Assembly (NCBI GenBank): GCA_013339895.1
Contig: JABACO010000006.1
Span: 5,064,084-5,128,083, forward strand
Reading direction: 5' to 3'
Length of the DNA: 64,000 bases
Origin: Ephydatia muelleri
Lineage: Eukaryota; Porifera; Demospongiae; Spongillida; Spongillidae
Part shown: positions 22,133 through 33,790 of the stretch, piece by piece
How the letters are laid out: each line of letters opens with the position of its first letter
How positions within the stretch are numbered: the first letter of the stretch is position 1
Made by a program: the position numbers and the translations under genes
The notes under the pieces: generated by a model
The model's database searches: none
The model's input: the letters and a program-made list of their open reading frames with translations, nothing else
Told to the model about the DNA's origin: nothing

Positions 22133-25100
22133 GGGTACAAGAAAAATTATAAGGAAATCTGTCATTCTTTGCTACTACTTTGCCATTCAACTCTTACTTG
22201 TTTGCCTTCAGTTTCCCTATAATGAATTGACAGATGACTAAGATAATTATCTTGGACCAAATCTACTTTCTATCAGCCCTGTATCTTATTTCATTGTTCT
22301 CGTATACTTAAATATATTTTATTTCTTATTAAGGACCAATGTCCTTAAACAAGGACATTTGGAGATAAATCAATACAGAACAAGTCCTTTTTGCATTAAA
22401 AAGCATAACTTACTTGCACCACTTTTGGTTGGGGTAGGTGAGGGTGAAGCTAAGAATGGAAATAGTATTTTGTAAATACAAAATGTGCCAAAATTTATTT
22501 CATTGTTCTCATATATTTTTCTTATTAAGGACCAATATCTTTAAATAAGGAAGTTTGGAAATAAACCAATACGGAACAAGTCCTTATCTTTGCATTAAAA
22601 AGCATAACTTACTTGTAGGTGAGGGTGAAGCTAAGAATAGGAATAGTATTATGTAAATATAAAATGTGCCAAAATTCCAACGTTCTCACCTCCAATGTTC
22701 AGTCTGTATGTAATAGCATTTAAGCCTATGGCATTAGAGGCCTCACATATATACAGCCCAGCATCTGAGACTGAAGCTGATGCAATATTATACGAATTTG
22801 TTGAAATAGTGAAGGAAGATGAATTAACCCCGACAATGCTTGGTGTGGGTACACCTGTAGCAGCACAAGACAAAATGCGAGGATTGCCTGGTAGAACGTA
22901 AACATCAACTGTTGCGTTTGGGGTGGCACTTGCTGTATACCTTGGTGCATCTGTAAGTGGAAACAATTGTATGGAAGTAATGGAACACATAATGGATTAT
23001 TTATTACGGTAGCGTAAAAAAGAAGACATGTCAAATATGCCGTAGACAACAAAAGGAACTTACACAGAACTGTTAGGTTGAACTGAATAGTAAAATTTGT
23101 ACTAACTGCTGGATGCCTCAATGTTACAGCGTAGCTTCCGGCATACAAAAACAGTTTGAACAGATCAAGCTTTATATATACTGTGCCTGTTGTGTTTATT
23201 CCAATGACGTTGAATGCAGGTAGAGTAACACCAGGTGGAGTCTGCACAGTTAAACCTTCCGGTATTACGAATGGATTAGCAGCAATGGAGATATTGAGGA
23301 AAAAATCTCCTGGAGCTGACACCACAACCAAATCAGATGAGAATTGAGGCTGTGCTGTAAAAACTATAGAACAGAAAAGAATGTCGTTTCACATAAATAT
23401 TTGGTTCATAAATATTCCATCTCTGGCTAGCATTCACAAAGAACTATAAATGCTCGAAATGATTTATGACACACACAAAAATATCAATAGCACTCAAGTT
23501 ATGGGTAAAAAGTTGCCTATGATGTCAACTTACAAATTACAGTGAGATTAGCTGGAGAAGAAGGAGGCACGTTTGATTGTGTGCAAGTAAATTGCTTGTT
23601 GTAGTCTAATCGTGAAACACGTGAAATGTTAAACGTTGTGACAGTATTACTCGCAGGTGGTAGTATTATATCATATGCTGAAATTAACCCAGTGAGAAGT
23701 ACTTCGGCTCCAGCAGCATGAGTGCAAGTTACAATAAAACTTGAATTTTCCAACACTGTAAAACTGGTTGGTGAGAGTAGCAACTGACCTGCAAAAAATG
23801 TTGTAACATTATTATCCAATAAAGAATCACACAATATGGACCAGAATTTGAACAAGATTCATGGCCCTCAGATTTAGTCAACCCGCATCACACAAGGTAT
23901 GTTGATTCTCTACCATCATAAGGTACAAGAAATTGGGATCATGTGTGCATTTCTGCTTGCATGAATTTTTGGAGAAGAATCGGATTCGGTCCATGAATAC
24001 CAAAATTTACAGGCAGGATTGTTAAGTAGATCACATTATTCCATCTGCTACCCCTTATACATAAGTTAGTGGCTCTAAGTATAGCAAACGCCATTCTGGC
24101 TCTTACCTACTTAGTTACTTGACTCATTTCACAACTCCACCATTATTAAAACCGCTATGTACAGTGTAAATATAAGCATAGATCGCATATGGTATATACA
24201 TAATTAGCTACCTAAAAGGGAGACGTGACATGAGTATTAAAATTCATTTTGGGTATACGGCACTTATGAAACTGCAACAGTTGTATCACCAGAACCCAGA
24301 AGATAGTGCACAACAGAAGGTCAGTCATTGCTCTTCCATTTTTTACTGATTTGATCCAGACCATGGGCGGATCCAGGAATTTAGGAAGGGGGTGGGTGCG
24401 GAAGGGCCCTCCCGCGCGAAGCGCGGAAGCTTTGAGCAATTTAGCAATACTGACACACATTCATAATGAAAAATTAGCACTTATCACTTAATACAAAAGC
24501 ATGAAAGTACATGTACTACTAATACTAGAATGTAGCTAGTTTATGCATTTTTGTCATACAGTGAGGCGAAGAGCCTTCGTGGTCGCTTTTGAATGGTCGC
24601 GAAGCGTACTTCTTTCATACGCTACATCCATTTACATCAGCAGTTACACGGCACGATTACGTAACATGAATATATAATTAGATGAACGGAAGGGGCACGT
24701 GCCCCCGGTGCCCCCCCCCCCCCCCCCCGCCTCTGCAGACCTACCCTTTTATTAGTGCGCACCAGCACACCAATGTCAATCGACGTGATCCTTTCGAAAA
24801 TGGATAGTGCTTAACTTTACTTCTACATTCCATCCATTTTAACGGGTATGCGCTTTCGAGTACAAACGACTCTCACGTACCACATTGTTAGCCACTAATA
24901 ACAAAGAAACGGTAGTGTATAATACCTTTTTCGTTTCTATCTGTTTGTAGCAGCAAACCACAGAGCCTAGCAATTGCCCTAGTTTGTTTGCCAAATACCG
25001 GAGATACATGTACAGGTAGCTCCAAACAGAAATAAGATTCACTCGGTCGCGTTCTAAGCTAGGCACGCGCGTGGCACACAGTAGTCCTTTTCTTATTTTA

Positions 25101-25302
25101 AATTAAAAAGAAAGTACCATGCGAACACATTCGCCCTGCGCCGAACCAAGACTAAAGATTGGTGTTCGACAACTGGAACCCTGATATAACTTCTTTTTCA
25201 CCAAGCATCACATGTTATCTTTCGCAAAAACACATATAACTCACTGTTAGCCACGACGAATAACGCCGGTATAAACAACCCAAACACCATCAACATAGGC
25301 AT
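21658..25302 (-). CDS. Gene 2: Ig-domain surface protein with GPI-like C-terminus (7 exons)
   Basis: Predicted 326-residue secreted or anchored protein. Exons high to low: 25302-25245, 23788-23534, 23354-23064, 22950-22690, 22630-22613, 22449-22414, 21719-21658. All junctions are phase 1 GT-AG and the total is 981 nt. Domains: signal peptide MPMLMVFGLFIPALFVVANS; Ig-type domain with Cys pair (20-105, ending FTCTQSN); cysteine-less Ig-type domain (105-202); I-set Ig (202-289, LSCAAT and DAGLYICEASN); two Pro/Ser/Thr linker exons (289-307); then LNSTFLCIVIICIMVVLF and stop. A small-residue region, hydrophobic C-terminus and no cytoplasmic tail fit a GPI-anchor signal, though a tail-less membrane helix is possible. 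Same plan as gene 3; first three domains like gene 1. Intron 1 is 1.46 kb and holds a GGCGGATCC repeat and a poly-C tract. Confidence 0.8.
22101..22135. repeat. Poly-G tract (about 31 nt)
   Basis: A single G run in the last intron of gene 2, on the non-template side as written. Predicted to form G-quadruplex structures and to be unstable in replication and sequencing. Confidence 0.95.
22301..22680 (-). repeat. Tandem duplication of gene 2 linker exon and its flanks
   Basis: About 22301-22490 and 22491-22680 are copies: both carry TTCTTATTAAGGACCAAT, GAACAAGTCCTT, GCATTAAAAAGCATAACTTA, GGTGAGGGTGAAGCTAAGAA and AAAATGTGCCAAAATT. Each has a complete linker exon with its own AG acceptor and GTAAGT donor; one encodes 12 and the other 6 codons. 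Both fit the frame of gene 2, so linker length may vary by splicing. Confidence 0.88.
24362..24435 (+). repeat. GGCGGATCCAGG-type dispersed repeat
   Basis: GGGCGGATCCAGGAATTTAG followed by GGAAGGGGGTGGGTGCGGAA and the hairpin GCGCGAAGCGCG. It lies in gene 2 intron 1. A poly-C tract (24711-24728) lies 280 bp further on. Confidence 0.7.
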
Positions 25303-25309
25303 CTTTCGC

Positions 25310-25770
25310 TTCAACAACGCTTTACTGAACCGCACCCGAATTTTGTTTAGAATGCATAATCCATAAATGGGAAATTTCTATTATTGGAAGCAATGATTAA
25401 TTTGCTGTGGTTGCGGACAGCAAATTAGACTAATTTCAAAATTTCGTGATATACGGCTATTATCCAATCACATTATGAATTATGCAACTAGAAACTAGAT
25501 CACGCGATGAAAAGGGTCTTTTCATCGCGTGATCTAGTTTCATTAAAAATGATGTCATCGCGATCATTGTACACAGCTGGTCCAGAATGATAGATGCCTG
25601 GAAATCCATCGTCGTATTGTACATCGCTTAGTTCTGAGGCTCGATCTGAAAGGTACCTAGATAAAATTCATCTCAACAATCTCAATCCGTTTGCGAGTGA
25701 GCCGATCGACTCCTGTGGGTGCTTGTGATATGATTTCGTATCTGGTGCTTCAAACAAGTTTTTGTAACTT
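25310..25770. other. Gene 2 upstream region
   Basis: AT-rich; includes a perfect short foldback at 25491-25541. No coding seen. It probably holds the gene 2 promoter. Confidence 0.45.
25491..25541. repeat. Perfect 51-bp palindrome
   Basis: GAAACTAGATCACGCGATGA, then AAAG, a 3-nt centre and the exact complement. It lies 190 bp upstream of the gene 2 start codon and could extrude as a hairpin. Confidence 0.9.
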
Positions 25771-25779
25771 GTAAGCAAT

Positions 25780-26040
25780 TTAAAAAGCTCGAAAGTCGCT
25801 CGAAGCGTATAACCAGTTCGTTTGTGGTTGGGTTAGGGATGTTCAAACCTGGAAGATTGGTGACAAATTCTTTACAACCGAATGAGTAAGTAAATATTAT
25901 TTATCTCCTCAAATCTTTGGATTTGCACATGCGTTTATTTCAATAGGTACGGCATTCCCAAAGCTTGGAAATTGGTACACGAAGTCACCAAGAGATGCAT
26001 TAAGTTATTCTGCAGTACATCAACCCTCTGCCTTATGACA
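25780..26040 (+). pseudogene. PHD-finger coding repeat, copy 2 (truncated)
   Basis: It is the reverse-orientation counterpart of 6770-7065: AGCTCGAAAGTCGCTCGAAG, ACCTGGAAGATTGGTGACAA and GATGCATTAAGTTATTCTGC match. The copy stops at CTCTGCCTTATGACA, just before the PHD-finger part, and lacks 8 nt near 25967, breaking the frame. Confidence 0.6.
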
Positions 26041-26700
26041 GGGTCATTCCCTTGGGATGCACACTGTGCTCTGACCTTTCTCATATGTGATACATAAAAT
26101 CACGTGGCCTTACCGTTCTAAAATGAGTGAGTTTTGTGGCTTGAAGACATGTGACTTATTTCATGTAGTACGTACGGACCTTAAGGACTATAGAGCGACT
26201 ATCATGCAAATCGATGGGCTAAAACACAACTTTATCTACATTAAATATAGGGTTATGGTACTTAGATACTTGCACTTGGTTTTACTAAAGGTCGAATTTT
26301 CTGAAGAGGTGTTTAAACGCTTTAAAAATTGCCATTTTTGTTGTCTATTTACGCATACTTATTCCAACCAGAGATAATATTATCTCTGTTCCAACAACTT
26401 ACGCCGGAAACACGTTGTTTTTTGTATATCATGTATCATGGTTTTTGTTTGTCTGAAGGGTTTAGAGCCGAGCTTTTGATTGCCTGCATATAAGGTGCAC
26501 AGGCCACAAGAGACCTATGGAATGATGCTGCTTGTTGAAAGTGAGAACTAAGTTAATTTTTTGAATGGCAGCTACTACTTGTGGGGCAATGTTTATTAAG
26601 TGATGCTGACTTTATGAGTCACTGTCCTGTATGCTAAGCCAAGTCGTGTAAACTTAGCATGTGGACATAGCCTCGCCTGTTAGCAGGCCAAAACCAGCGT
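26040..26700. other. AT-rich spacer
   Basis: A 96-codon plus frame at 26087-26377 has no recognisable domain and looks like chance. The text TAAGTGATGCTGACTTTATG near 26600 may be transposon remains. Confidence 0.35.
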
Positions 26701-26708
26701 GGGTTGAA

Positions 26709-26795
26709 TTTGCCCATGGAATAGCATGATCCTTCAGTTACATGCATTTTGATGGGGACTATTGCCTGAAGGATCATGCTATTTCCATGGGCAAA
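26709..26795. repeat. Small foldback (29-30 bp arms)
   Basis: TTTGCCCATGGAATAGCATG...CTTCAG is complemented by CTGAAGGATCATGCTATTTCCATGGGCAAA, with one extra T and a 28-bp loop. Likely a miniature foldback element or its relic. Confidence 0.85.
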
Positions 26796-27809
26796 TAGCT
26801 CTTAGCGTGAATATCGGACTGTTCTGTATTAATCAATTGTACAGTCGATATATAAAGCTCACATGAATTCATAAAAGTGTAATACCCACCTAATGCATGA
26901 GTTTCAATGAAATTCCGGTCATAGATGTGGCATTTTGCGAACATGGAAAATGCATTGATCAGCATTTCTGTATGGTGCTCTGCCTCAGTAGATCGATTGG
27001 GTAATTTGTTCAGTGCAGTTTGAGCAAGTGACTTGTTTAATGTCTGAATGTTATAGCTAGCAATAGAGTGAAAGATATGTATGATCAATATGCTTGCAAC
27101 GTCGGCAGTACCTTTAGAACTTTGTGCACAAGGTTACCAATGAAAGCACCTCCAAACTATTGCAGGCAATGTACGGCTATAGACTGCAGTGCAGAATCCA
27201 GCTCCTTAATTAACAAAGGGACCTTCTTTTAAAATCCCTCTAAATACTGTGGCTGTGCATTTTGGCTACCTCTGTTTCCTTCAATGCATTTTATTATTCA
27301 TACTGCATGGCTTACTAGTTGTTTGAGAGATTTCTTTTTTTTTTCACATTGCTTGAAGAAATCCACAGTGATTGGATCTTTCTCCCCAATTGCTAGTAAC
27401 ACATTTTTGCTGCAATTCATCATGTAACTCCTGGGCATGCTCTATAGCTCTGTTTGTAACAGGTGGCTATATGTGGAAAAGCTGGAGTGGGCATCCTCCT
27501 CTGAATGCAGAGCTGGCTCAAGTTCAAGGTTATAACACTCATCTTCAAGCACCCCATACAGCTTGGTAAAGACACCCAAAGTGATGTGGAGCCCAGGTGG
27601 GCAAACCTCAGTATTGTGCACGTATGTGTGTGTTTGATCATGCAAATAGTTTTTGATGCTAATATGCTTACAGGTCTGTGAAATAGGAATGTTAGAATAT
27701 GCTTTGTAATGCAGTTATGGAAGTGCTTTAATGTAGTGCTGAGGTCAGCACAGATTGTTTCAATGTTCTGGAAGCCGCCTCCTTTGTCATCTCCAATTTT
27801 TATCCACAC
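26774..27809 (-). pseudogene. Transposon-type coding relic, unclassified
   Basis: Minus-strand blocks: WIKIGDDKGGGFQN (about 27800), then in another frame EVCPPGLHITLGVFTKLYG and LEDECYNLELEP (about 27530-27620), FGGAFIGNLVHKVLK (about 27110-27160), and LPNRSTEAEHHTEMLINAFS (about 26940-27000). The GDD/GG, PPGLHITLG and GGAFIGN blocks recur in this order in multicopy proteins of cnidarian and sponge genomes (recollection), so I read this as a decayed mobile-element gene. Frame changes and stops are many. Confidence 0.5.
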
Positions 27810-27979
27810 CTAATTGGCAGGTATACCCCATCGGTAAGCCGTCCTGTCTTGCATTGGGTTCATGTACAAACATCCAGCGGGACTTCGCGAACAGCAGTTC
27901 CCTGCCAGGAACAACATTTGCACTGAATTATGACAAGTACTATACATTCAATGATAAATATGTTTATTCATGAAATAAG

Positions 27980-28748
27980 AGGACATTTTTTCCCCATCTG
28001 AATCGTAACATTTTGAAAACGCAGCTCAAAGATATAGTGCCAAGAAAGAGCAGTACTGACCCTGCTGCAGTAACCATTTAATGCAAAAATGTATGTACAG
28101 TTCCCGTGAACCAGTTGTGTTTGACAGAAAATATAGTAGCAGCGGTACCCGTTTATAAAAATCTGATCACTGCATAAGTCAAAGAAAGGGTCTTAAAAAT
28201 GTCCGCATACAAACTGTACCCTTTCACTGACAAAATAAAAAGAAGCAATACCATGATGTCACACACACGCGCGCACACGATACACAGCACACGCACGGGA
28301 CAGTGTCAGCGAAGAGACCTAGCACATTCATGATTTAGCAATAAAGTTTACACTTCCCATTGAAATGAACGTCTGATTGAATATTCAGAGCTGTGTAACT
28401 CCCATGATGGACCGCTCAATTTTTATTGTGCATGAATTGATTGTTCCATCCCTTTGAAAATAAAACTTCAAGAAAAAAACATTATTCATTTTTGTTTAAT
28501 TTCAAGTGATGGAAAGTATAGCAACATGATGTATTCCATCATGTGTAACATACTTATGTGAGAACGTCAGGATGAAGATCCGTAGAATGATTGAGTATTT
28601 TGTAGGCCGAACTCTGTGACCCAAACTGTATAGACAAGAATACAATTATATGTGTAACTTTCATCGTGCATCGAAGAGCCAACTGCCATGCGAATGACAC
28701 GCATCTCGAAGACCGAAATGGTAGTGCCACTAAAGACTGTGTATGTGA

Positions 28749-28785
<37 letters not shown>

Positions 28786-28800
28786 CGTGTATGTATTGAT
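27980..28800. other. Spacer with (GT)n
   Basis: No gene seen. A CACACGCGCGCACACG stretch is at 28262, and a (GT)n run at 28747-28783. Confidence 0.5.
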
Positions 28801-29235
28801 ACAGAATGTGGCTTACTTCAAGGGTGAGTCATTGTACATGTTTTGTGATTGATGCCTGTTGTGCCAAATATGGAGTGGAAGGGAAACTCTGGAGAATGGA
28901 AAGTAAAAACCACAAGGCAACATACTAAACAGCCAAATACAAGGGGGAGGGGGGGAGGAGGACACTGGGATCGCAAAGGTTAAGCTAAGAAGTTGGTATC
29001 GAGAGAGAGGCTGCTCAGGCAGACACAGCCATTGGACAAAAAAGGGGTGCTGCATCGGGTTGTAATGCAGAACAACGAGGAATTGTGCGATTGTTATGGC
29101 AATGACTCCACTAATGACCTGGCAACAATGTGTAGTACAGCGGGTTAGGATCCATCACAACATGCACACCTTTGTACATTACGATCTAGCCAGTGTTGTG
29201 TTGGTGTGTGTGTGTGTGTGTGTGTGAGGAGGGGG
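28800..29235. repeat. Receptor-segment paralogue with transmembrane-exon relic
   Basis: 28806-28870 (GGCTTACTTCAAGGGTGAGT) resembles 36688-36740 and the complements of 53540 and 54250. At 29090-29150 the minus strand retains a decayed membrane exon (complement of GTTATGGCAATGACTCCACT) like that at 37057-36938, without an intact frame. A (GT)n run follows at 29203. Confidence 0.6.
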
Positions 29236-29239
29236 GGCA

Positions 29240-30450
29240 TGTTCATCTACTCCATTAGTAAGAATTGTGTTGCTGAAAAATGAGCATTGTATGTTAGGAT
29301 CCAGCATACTTGTTCACTCACTACATATGATACTAATTCTATTCAGTTTACAAAGTCTGGCTTGTAAAGGCTCAGTGATTCAAACCATCTGCATTCCACT
29401 CCACATCCATCCCCTCATGTTAAAGATATTTTCTACGAGTAAGTTCACTTGGACAGTGGATCAGTGGAGCACATGATCATGTTGTGTAGAAACCTGCATA
29501 AGGAATGTCTCTGGTATGTCTTTATTTGTTCCTGTTTTGTCCTTTTTTGGAGAGCATAATGTGATTGTGGTTTTAAGATGGTCTACTGCTCATTTTCAAA
29601 CTTTTTCCATATTTGTGTTACACAGACTGCTCTTCCAGCATTGATTAAGGACATGCCGCCCACAGCAGCAGCGTCATGGACCCTGTGCAGATTAAAATAA
29701 GAATGTGCAGTTGACAAATCCTTTTCCCAAAGTTGCAGATTTGTTTTGCCAACTTCCCCAGCGTTATTTTTTCCCTTTTATTTTAAATCTACCTTAATTA
29801 GGTGTGAAATCATTGGTCAGGTCTTGCTATTGCCTTTACAGAGTTCTTTTAACTACTTTACATTTAAACACATGTTTATAAAATCCCACATGTGCCTTTT
29901 GAATACAGTTGTAGAAATCAGTGTGCCCAGAAATTTTGATCTCTTTCATCATTATTAAAATTCAAATTTTGATCATTAATTTAGAGCTCAATTAATAATA
30001 GCCATGTCATTAATATTGCAGTATTATATATTGTGTGTTGTTTCAATTTAATTAACAGCTTAAATTATACCAATTTATTAATATAATACCCAACATTATT
30101 TACCATCTTTGGCATAACTTTTAATCTTTTGTGTTGCTATGTAAATTGGTTAGGATTGGAGGTTCAATCGTTGAATGCAGCTGAGCAAATTAAAGTCAGT
30201 GCACTTTCCTGCTCATATTGTCCCATTATAAGCCTACAAACATGCACCGGGATGCCAAAAAGTTTGTTTGTTTCCATCTAATCTTGGGTTTCACTGAACC
30301 TCAGCCGAAGCCTATAGGTCATGAGCTGAACGGATAGAAGAATCCTGCTTTTATGAGATCCATAAAGACAACTCGGTCAACATCCCCGTGCACACTTTGT
30401 TTTCGAAACCAGGAGTACTGTCGTTCTGTGTCTCAACCTCCATATAAATA
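29240..30450. repeat. Paralogous non-coding segment, left of retroelement
   Basis: 30090-30220 resembles 35985-36110: CCATCTTTGGCA, GATTGG..AG.TTC..TCGTTGA, GCAGCTGAG.AAATTA and GTGCACTTTC in order. The segment ends at CTCCATATAAATAAA, which in the other copy (36264) continues directly into the sequence found after 33010 here. Confidence 0.6.
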
Positions 30451-31281
30451 AAAAGAACAAGACATTTTTGTCGTTTGTATGGAGTTAAATTAGAGCTCCC
30501 TCCCAAGGTGATTGGTCAGACAGCACATGGTGGCCACATGGGTGGGGTATTAATAGAGTCGAAGGGGTGTAACAGTCAGTCTAAGCGTGAGTGCACGACT
30601 GGTAGCTTACTGGCTGCAGTAGCAGTAACACAGCAACGAGCACTGCAGGTACCAGCACAGCGAACGCCACAGGTAACAGCAGGACAGACGACCCCATCGC
30701 CCAGATTCTGCAAGGGTTGCACTTTATGCAGAATGAAATCTTGAGCATTAGGCAAGGTGTAACCCGGGTCTCACATCACAATCAGGAAGAGCTCCGAAGC
30801 GTGTGCCAAGGACAGGAAGAGACAGTGCGGATGGTGTGGGGAAGCCAGATGGAGTCCACACAGAGCACATGTAAAGGAAAGAAGCCCATCTACACCTTCA
30901 CAAAGAAGGGCAATGAGAACCAGTCGGTGTTCAGCGACCAGGTGGTGGAACCAGTGGCATTGGCAGTGAGTCGTATCGAAGAGGGTCGAGGTGACGGAAA
31001 AGCGTGGGTTGAAACTATAGAAAAGAGCCAAGGAAGACCTGGACGAAGGTATGTGAATCCTCTCCTGCAGGCAGAAAATGATCAAGTTTGTCAACCAATC
31101 AGAGGTGGGCTGGGCCATGGTGGTGGAGTATGAGGACGATGCCTTGGCATTGAACTGGAGAAGGCGGTGAGAGAGGCGGATAGGAAGATTCGTGACAGCA
31201 AAGGTGGCGGCCAGGCAGTATCTAGCACAGCCTGAATTACTGCTAACCTTCACATCAACAAAGTCTCCCCTCACCCCTTAG

Positions 31282-31569
31282 ATGACCGGGGGTATGGTGC
31301 CGAAGCCCTTGGAGGCATGCTTCCATTGTGGTGAGCTGGGCCATTGTTGGAGAGAATGTCGGAAGGCATTGGCCAGTGCACCATATCCTTTGATCAGTGT
31401 TAGCGAACATGTGGTCACGTGTTGTGGGGGTGTGGAGGCTGGGAATGTGACACCTAATGGAATGGAAACTGTGAGGGAGGTAACACCTTCCTTTGGCGGC
31501 TCTAGTGTGTGGCAGATATTGGGAGGTTCAGGATGGAGACGCAGGTGCATTGTGTTAGGGGAAAGTTGA
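31282..31569 (+). pseudogene. Zinc-knuckle part of retroelement gag
   Basis: CFHCGELGHCWRECRK matches C-x2-C-x4-H-x4-C (Cys, Cys, His, Cys), the nucleic-acid-binding knuckle of retroelement gag proteins. The frame continues for 65 more codons without a recognisable domain. Confidence 0.7.
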
Positions 31570-31725
31570 TTAGTTGTGTAACATTCTGCGAACAAGAGCT
31601 CCATGCACCACCATGGGTATTGGATACGATTAGGAATGGGTATGTACTCCTCTTTTATTCATTACCTACACCCTATTCCTGGCCTTATACCAGCGTACAG
31701 GGCTTATTGAGAGGGAATTTGTTTA

Positions 31726-31915
31726 CAATGCAGTGTGTGAATTGTTAAAGAGAGGATATATTGAGATCGCGGAGGGCCCCCCAGTGGTATGCAGCCCCCT
31801 GTTGGTAGCCACAAATGGGCGGGCAAGAGTGGTTGGTAGTGAATCTGAGACATGTTAACGGATTCCTCTGGAAACAAAAGTTCAAGTACGAAGACCTGCG
31901 GGTGGGAATGATGTT
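31726..31915 (+). pseudogene. Reverse transcriptase N-terminal fragment
   Basis: CELLKRGYIEIAEGPPVVCS and PLLVATNGRARVV, then after a frame change NLRHVNGFLWKQKFKYEDLR. This is the fingers region where RTs read xxNGKxRxVxDxRxxN. The catalytic palm is deleted. Confidence 0.65.
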
Positions 31916-31964
31916 GTTTGAGTAAGGTGTGTTCTCAACAGGAGCTTAGCCACTGCTGGGCAAC

Positions 31965-32870
31965 AACCTAGAGAACCCAGAGCTAAGGAGACTGGCTCAA
32001 TCACTACCAGCAATGGTACTGAGAAGCAGGGCAGATACCACCACCAAGAAATACCTTGGGGCATACCAGCGATGGAAGATCTGGGCGGACACAAGACAAG
32101 GAGTACCTAGCTTCCCAGTGCCGGTGCTTCATCTGGTACTGCACGTGCAGCACCTCAGTGGGTCCACAGAGTCTAAGGCTGCAGTAGAGGAGCAGTGCAT
32201 GCTATCTCATGGGTACATGGGCTGGCTGGGCTCCAGCCATTGGGAGGGTCACTGTTAGTTAAGTCCACCTTGGAGTGGTTACGGCGCATGTTTGCTAAGC
32301 CTAGGAACCGGTGGCAGCCAACATGAAGGCCATGGTGGAGGCTGCTGGGCCAGCTCCATCCCTGACGGAGGTCAGATTGTGTCTCATGGCATTCGCAGGG
32401 TTGAGCTAGTGAAGCTCAAGTTGCTGATGTTACCTTTAATGCTGAGGGCATGGTGGTTAAAATTGAGTCTAGTAAGACAGACCAGTATCAGAATGGAGCA
32501 TCCCTAGTTATTGCACGCACTGGGCAGGTGACATGCCCAGTTGGTATGATGGAGCGCTACTTTCGCATGGGTGAGGTTGACCACTCATCCTAGGCAAAGC
32601 TCTTTCAGGGAATAGTGCAGACCAAAGGTAAGGAACGTTTACGTAAGAATGGTGGTCTCAGTTACACTAGAGTAAGGGAGCTATTGTTAGAAAAATTATC
32701 CAAGTTGGGTTTTGACCCGGCATTGTTTGGAATGCATAGCTTGCAGGTGGGGGTGTATGTGCCACGGCAGCAGCCAACACAGGCATAGAGAACTAAATCA
32801 GCCAAGAACGGCTATGTGAAAGACTCCCTTGAGCGCCATTTGGGAGTGTCTAAGGGTGTGGATATTTAAC
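31965..32870 (+). pseudogene. Tyrosine recombinase of the DIRS-type element, catalytic Arg lost
   Basis: Core-binding part RADTTTKKYLGAYQRWKIWA and STESKAAVEE (32030-32190). Catalytic part in broken frames: SLTEVRLCLMAFAG, VTFNAEGMVVKIESSKTDQY, GMMERYFRMGEV, YTRVRELLLEKLSKLGFDPA, then GMHSLQ. Tyrosine recombinases need H-x-x-R here; the Arg is replaced by Gln and the following sequence is disrupted. An in-frame TAG occurs at about 32592. Confidence 0.7.
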
Positions 32871-33009
32871 CTTGGCCCATTCTCTGTGTCTCTATGTGGC
32901 TGTGTGTGTGTGTTTGCAGGCGTGCACAACGACACTATATCAATTCAGTGCCGTGTGAGGGTTAAGGGGGATGTAAGGGGGAGAGGGGAGGTGCTGTAGG
33001 CAATGCATG

Positions 33010-33280
33010 AAAGGGAATCAGAACCGTCCCAGCTCTGAGACTGTGTGATTGCAGCAATTGCCAAATATCCTTCCAGTTAAACTTAATTTGTACATAGAAT
33101 ATATAGCCACAAACGTACACAATGTAATACATAAAAATCAACACACAGGCACATGACTATAATGACTTTTAGACAATGCCATGGCAAATTTCTGACATAA
33201 TGGCCGAAGACTTCAGCTTCTAACAAGTGCAACACTCAAGAAGATGCTGTATCTGCCTTGCATACAGCACATTAAAACAT
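33010..33280. repeat. Paralogous segment, right of retroelement
   Basis: Matches 36290-36545: CGTCCCAGCTCTGAG/CATCCCAGCTCTGAG, ATAATG.CTTTTA.GACAATG, CATGGC, AAGAAGATGCTGTATCTGCC. It is the right half of the segment that the DIRS-type element interrupts. Confidence 0.7.
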
Positions 33281-33469
33281 GCACACACATCTTTTCAACC
33301 AACAATGAGTCTTATGTACACATGAGTTTTGCTTTTTCTAGCGAGACAGTAGCGATGCTTTGCTCTAGAGAACCTATCCCTAATGAATCATCTTTATTCT
33401 GAGTGATTTAGTGTCAAAAAATAAAGCAAAACATCATCTTTGTCACACTTGCTGTGTACCTTTGCATAC

Positions 33470-33790
33470 AGATGTTGCATCCAAAGCTATGCTCACACAA
33501 ATGCCTGTTTCTATATGTGTAAGCTATGCACCTTACATGCATAGAGAGTGTGTGTATGTGTCTGTGTATGTGTGTGTGTGTGTGTGTTTTGGGTGTCTGT
33601 GTGTCTGTGTGTGTGGGCGTGTGTGTGCAGGAGGAGTCGTGTGTGTGCAGGAGGAGTCGTGTGTGTGCAGGAGGAGTCGTGTGTGTGCATTGCATGATCA
33701 TTTTTTTTTCTTTTCTCTTCTGCTCATTCCAGATCAAGGATAGTTTATTTGAGTGGACTCTAGACATACCAAAGACCAGTTATGACGGAC
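33470..33790 (+). repeat. Relic of receptor tail exon and upstream intron
   Basis: CTTATGC/GCTATGC, TGTGTAAGCTATG and CATTCCAGATCAAGGATAGT resemble 55050-55160, where the counterpart encodes a tail with LDYSVV. Here the exon after the AG (33731-33732) is out of frame. A (GT)n and a three-copy 20-bp GTGTGTGCAGGAGGAGTC repeat lie just upstream (33620-33690). Confidence 0.5.

Larger units (their letters stand above)
30452..33010 (+). mobile_element. DIRS-superfamily (tyrosine-recombinase) retroelement, decayed
   Basis: In order on the plus strand: gag-like region (30640-31250, PIYTFTKKGNENQSVFSDQV), CCHC zinc knuckle (31318-31360), reverse-transcriptase N-terminal piece (31726-31915), and tyrosine-recombinase domain (about 31965-32870). 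The gag-RT-recombinase order fits Ngaro/PAT-like members of the DIRS group. Insertion limits are inferred from the empty paralogous site at about 36265-36290. Most of RT and all of RNase H are missing, with many stops and frame changes. Terminal repeats not resolved. Confidence 0.75.

Noticed and set aside
26087-26377. 96-codon plus frame
   Set aside because: No domain, no splice support, ordinary length for AT-rich non-coding DNA next to transposon relics.
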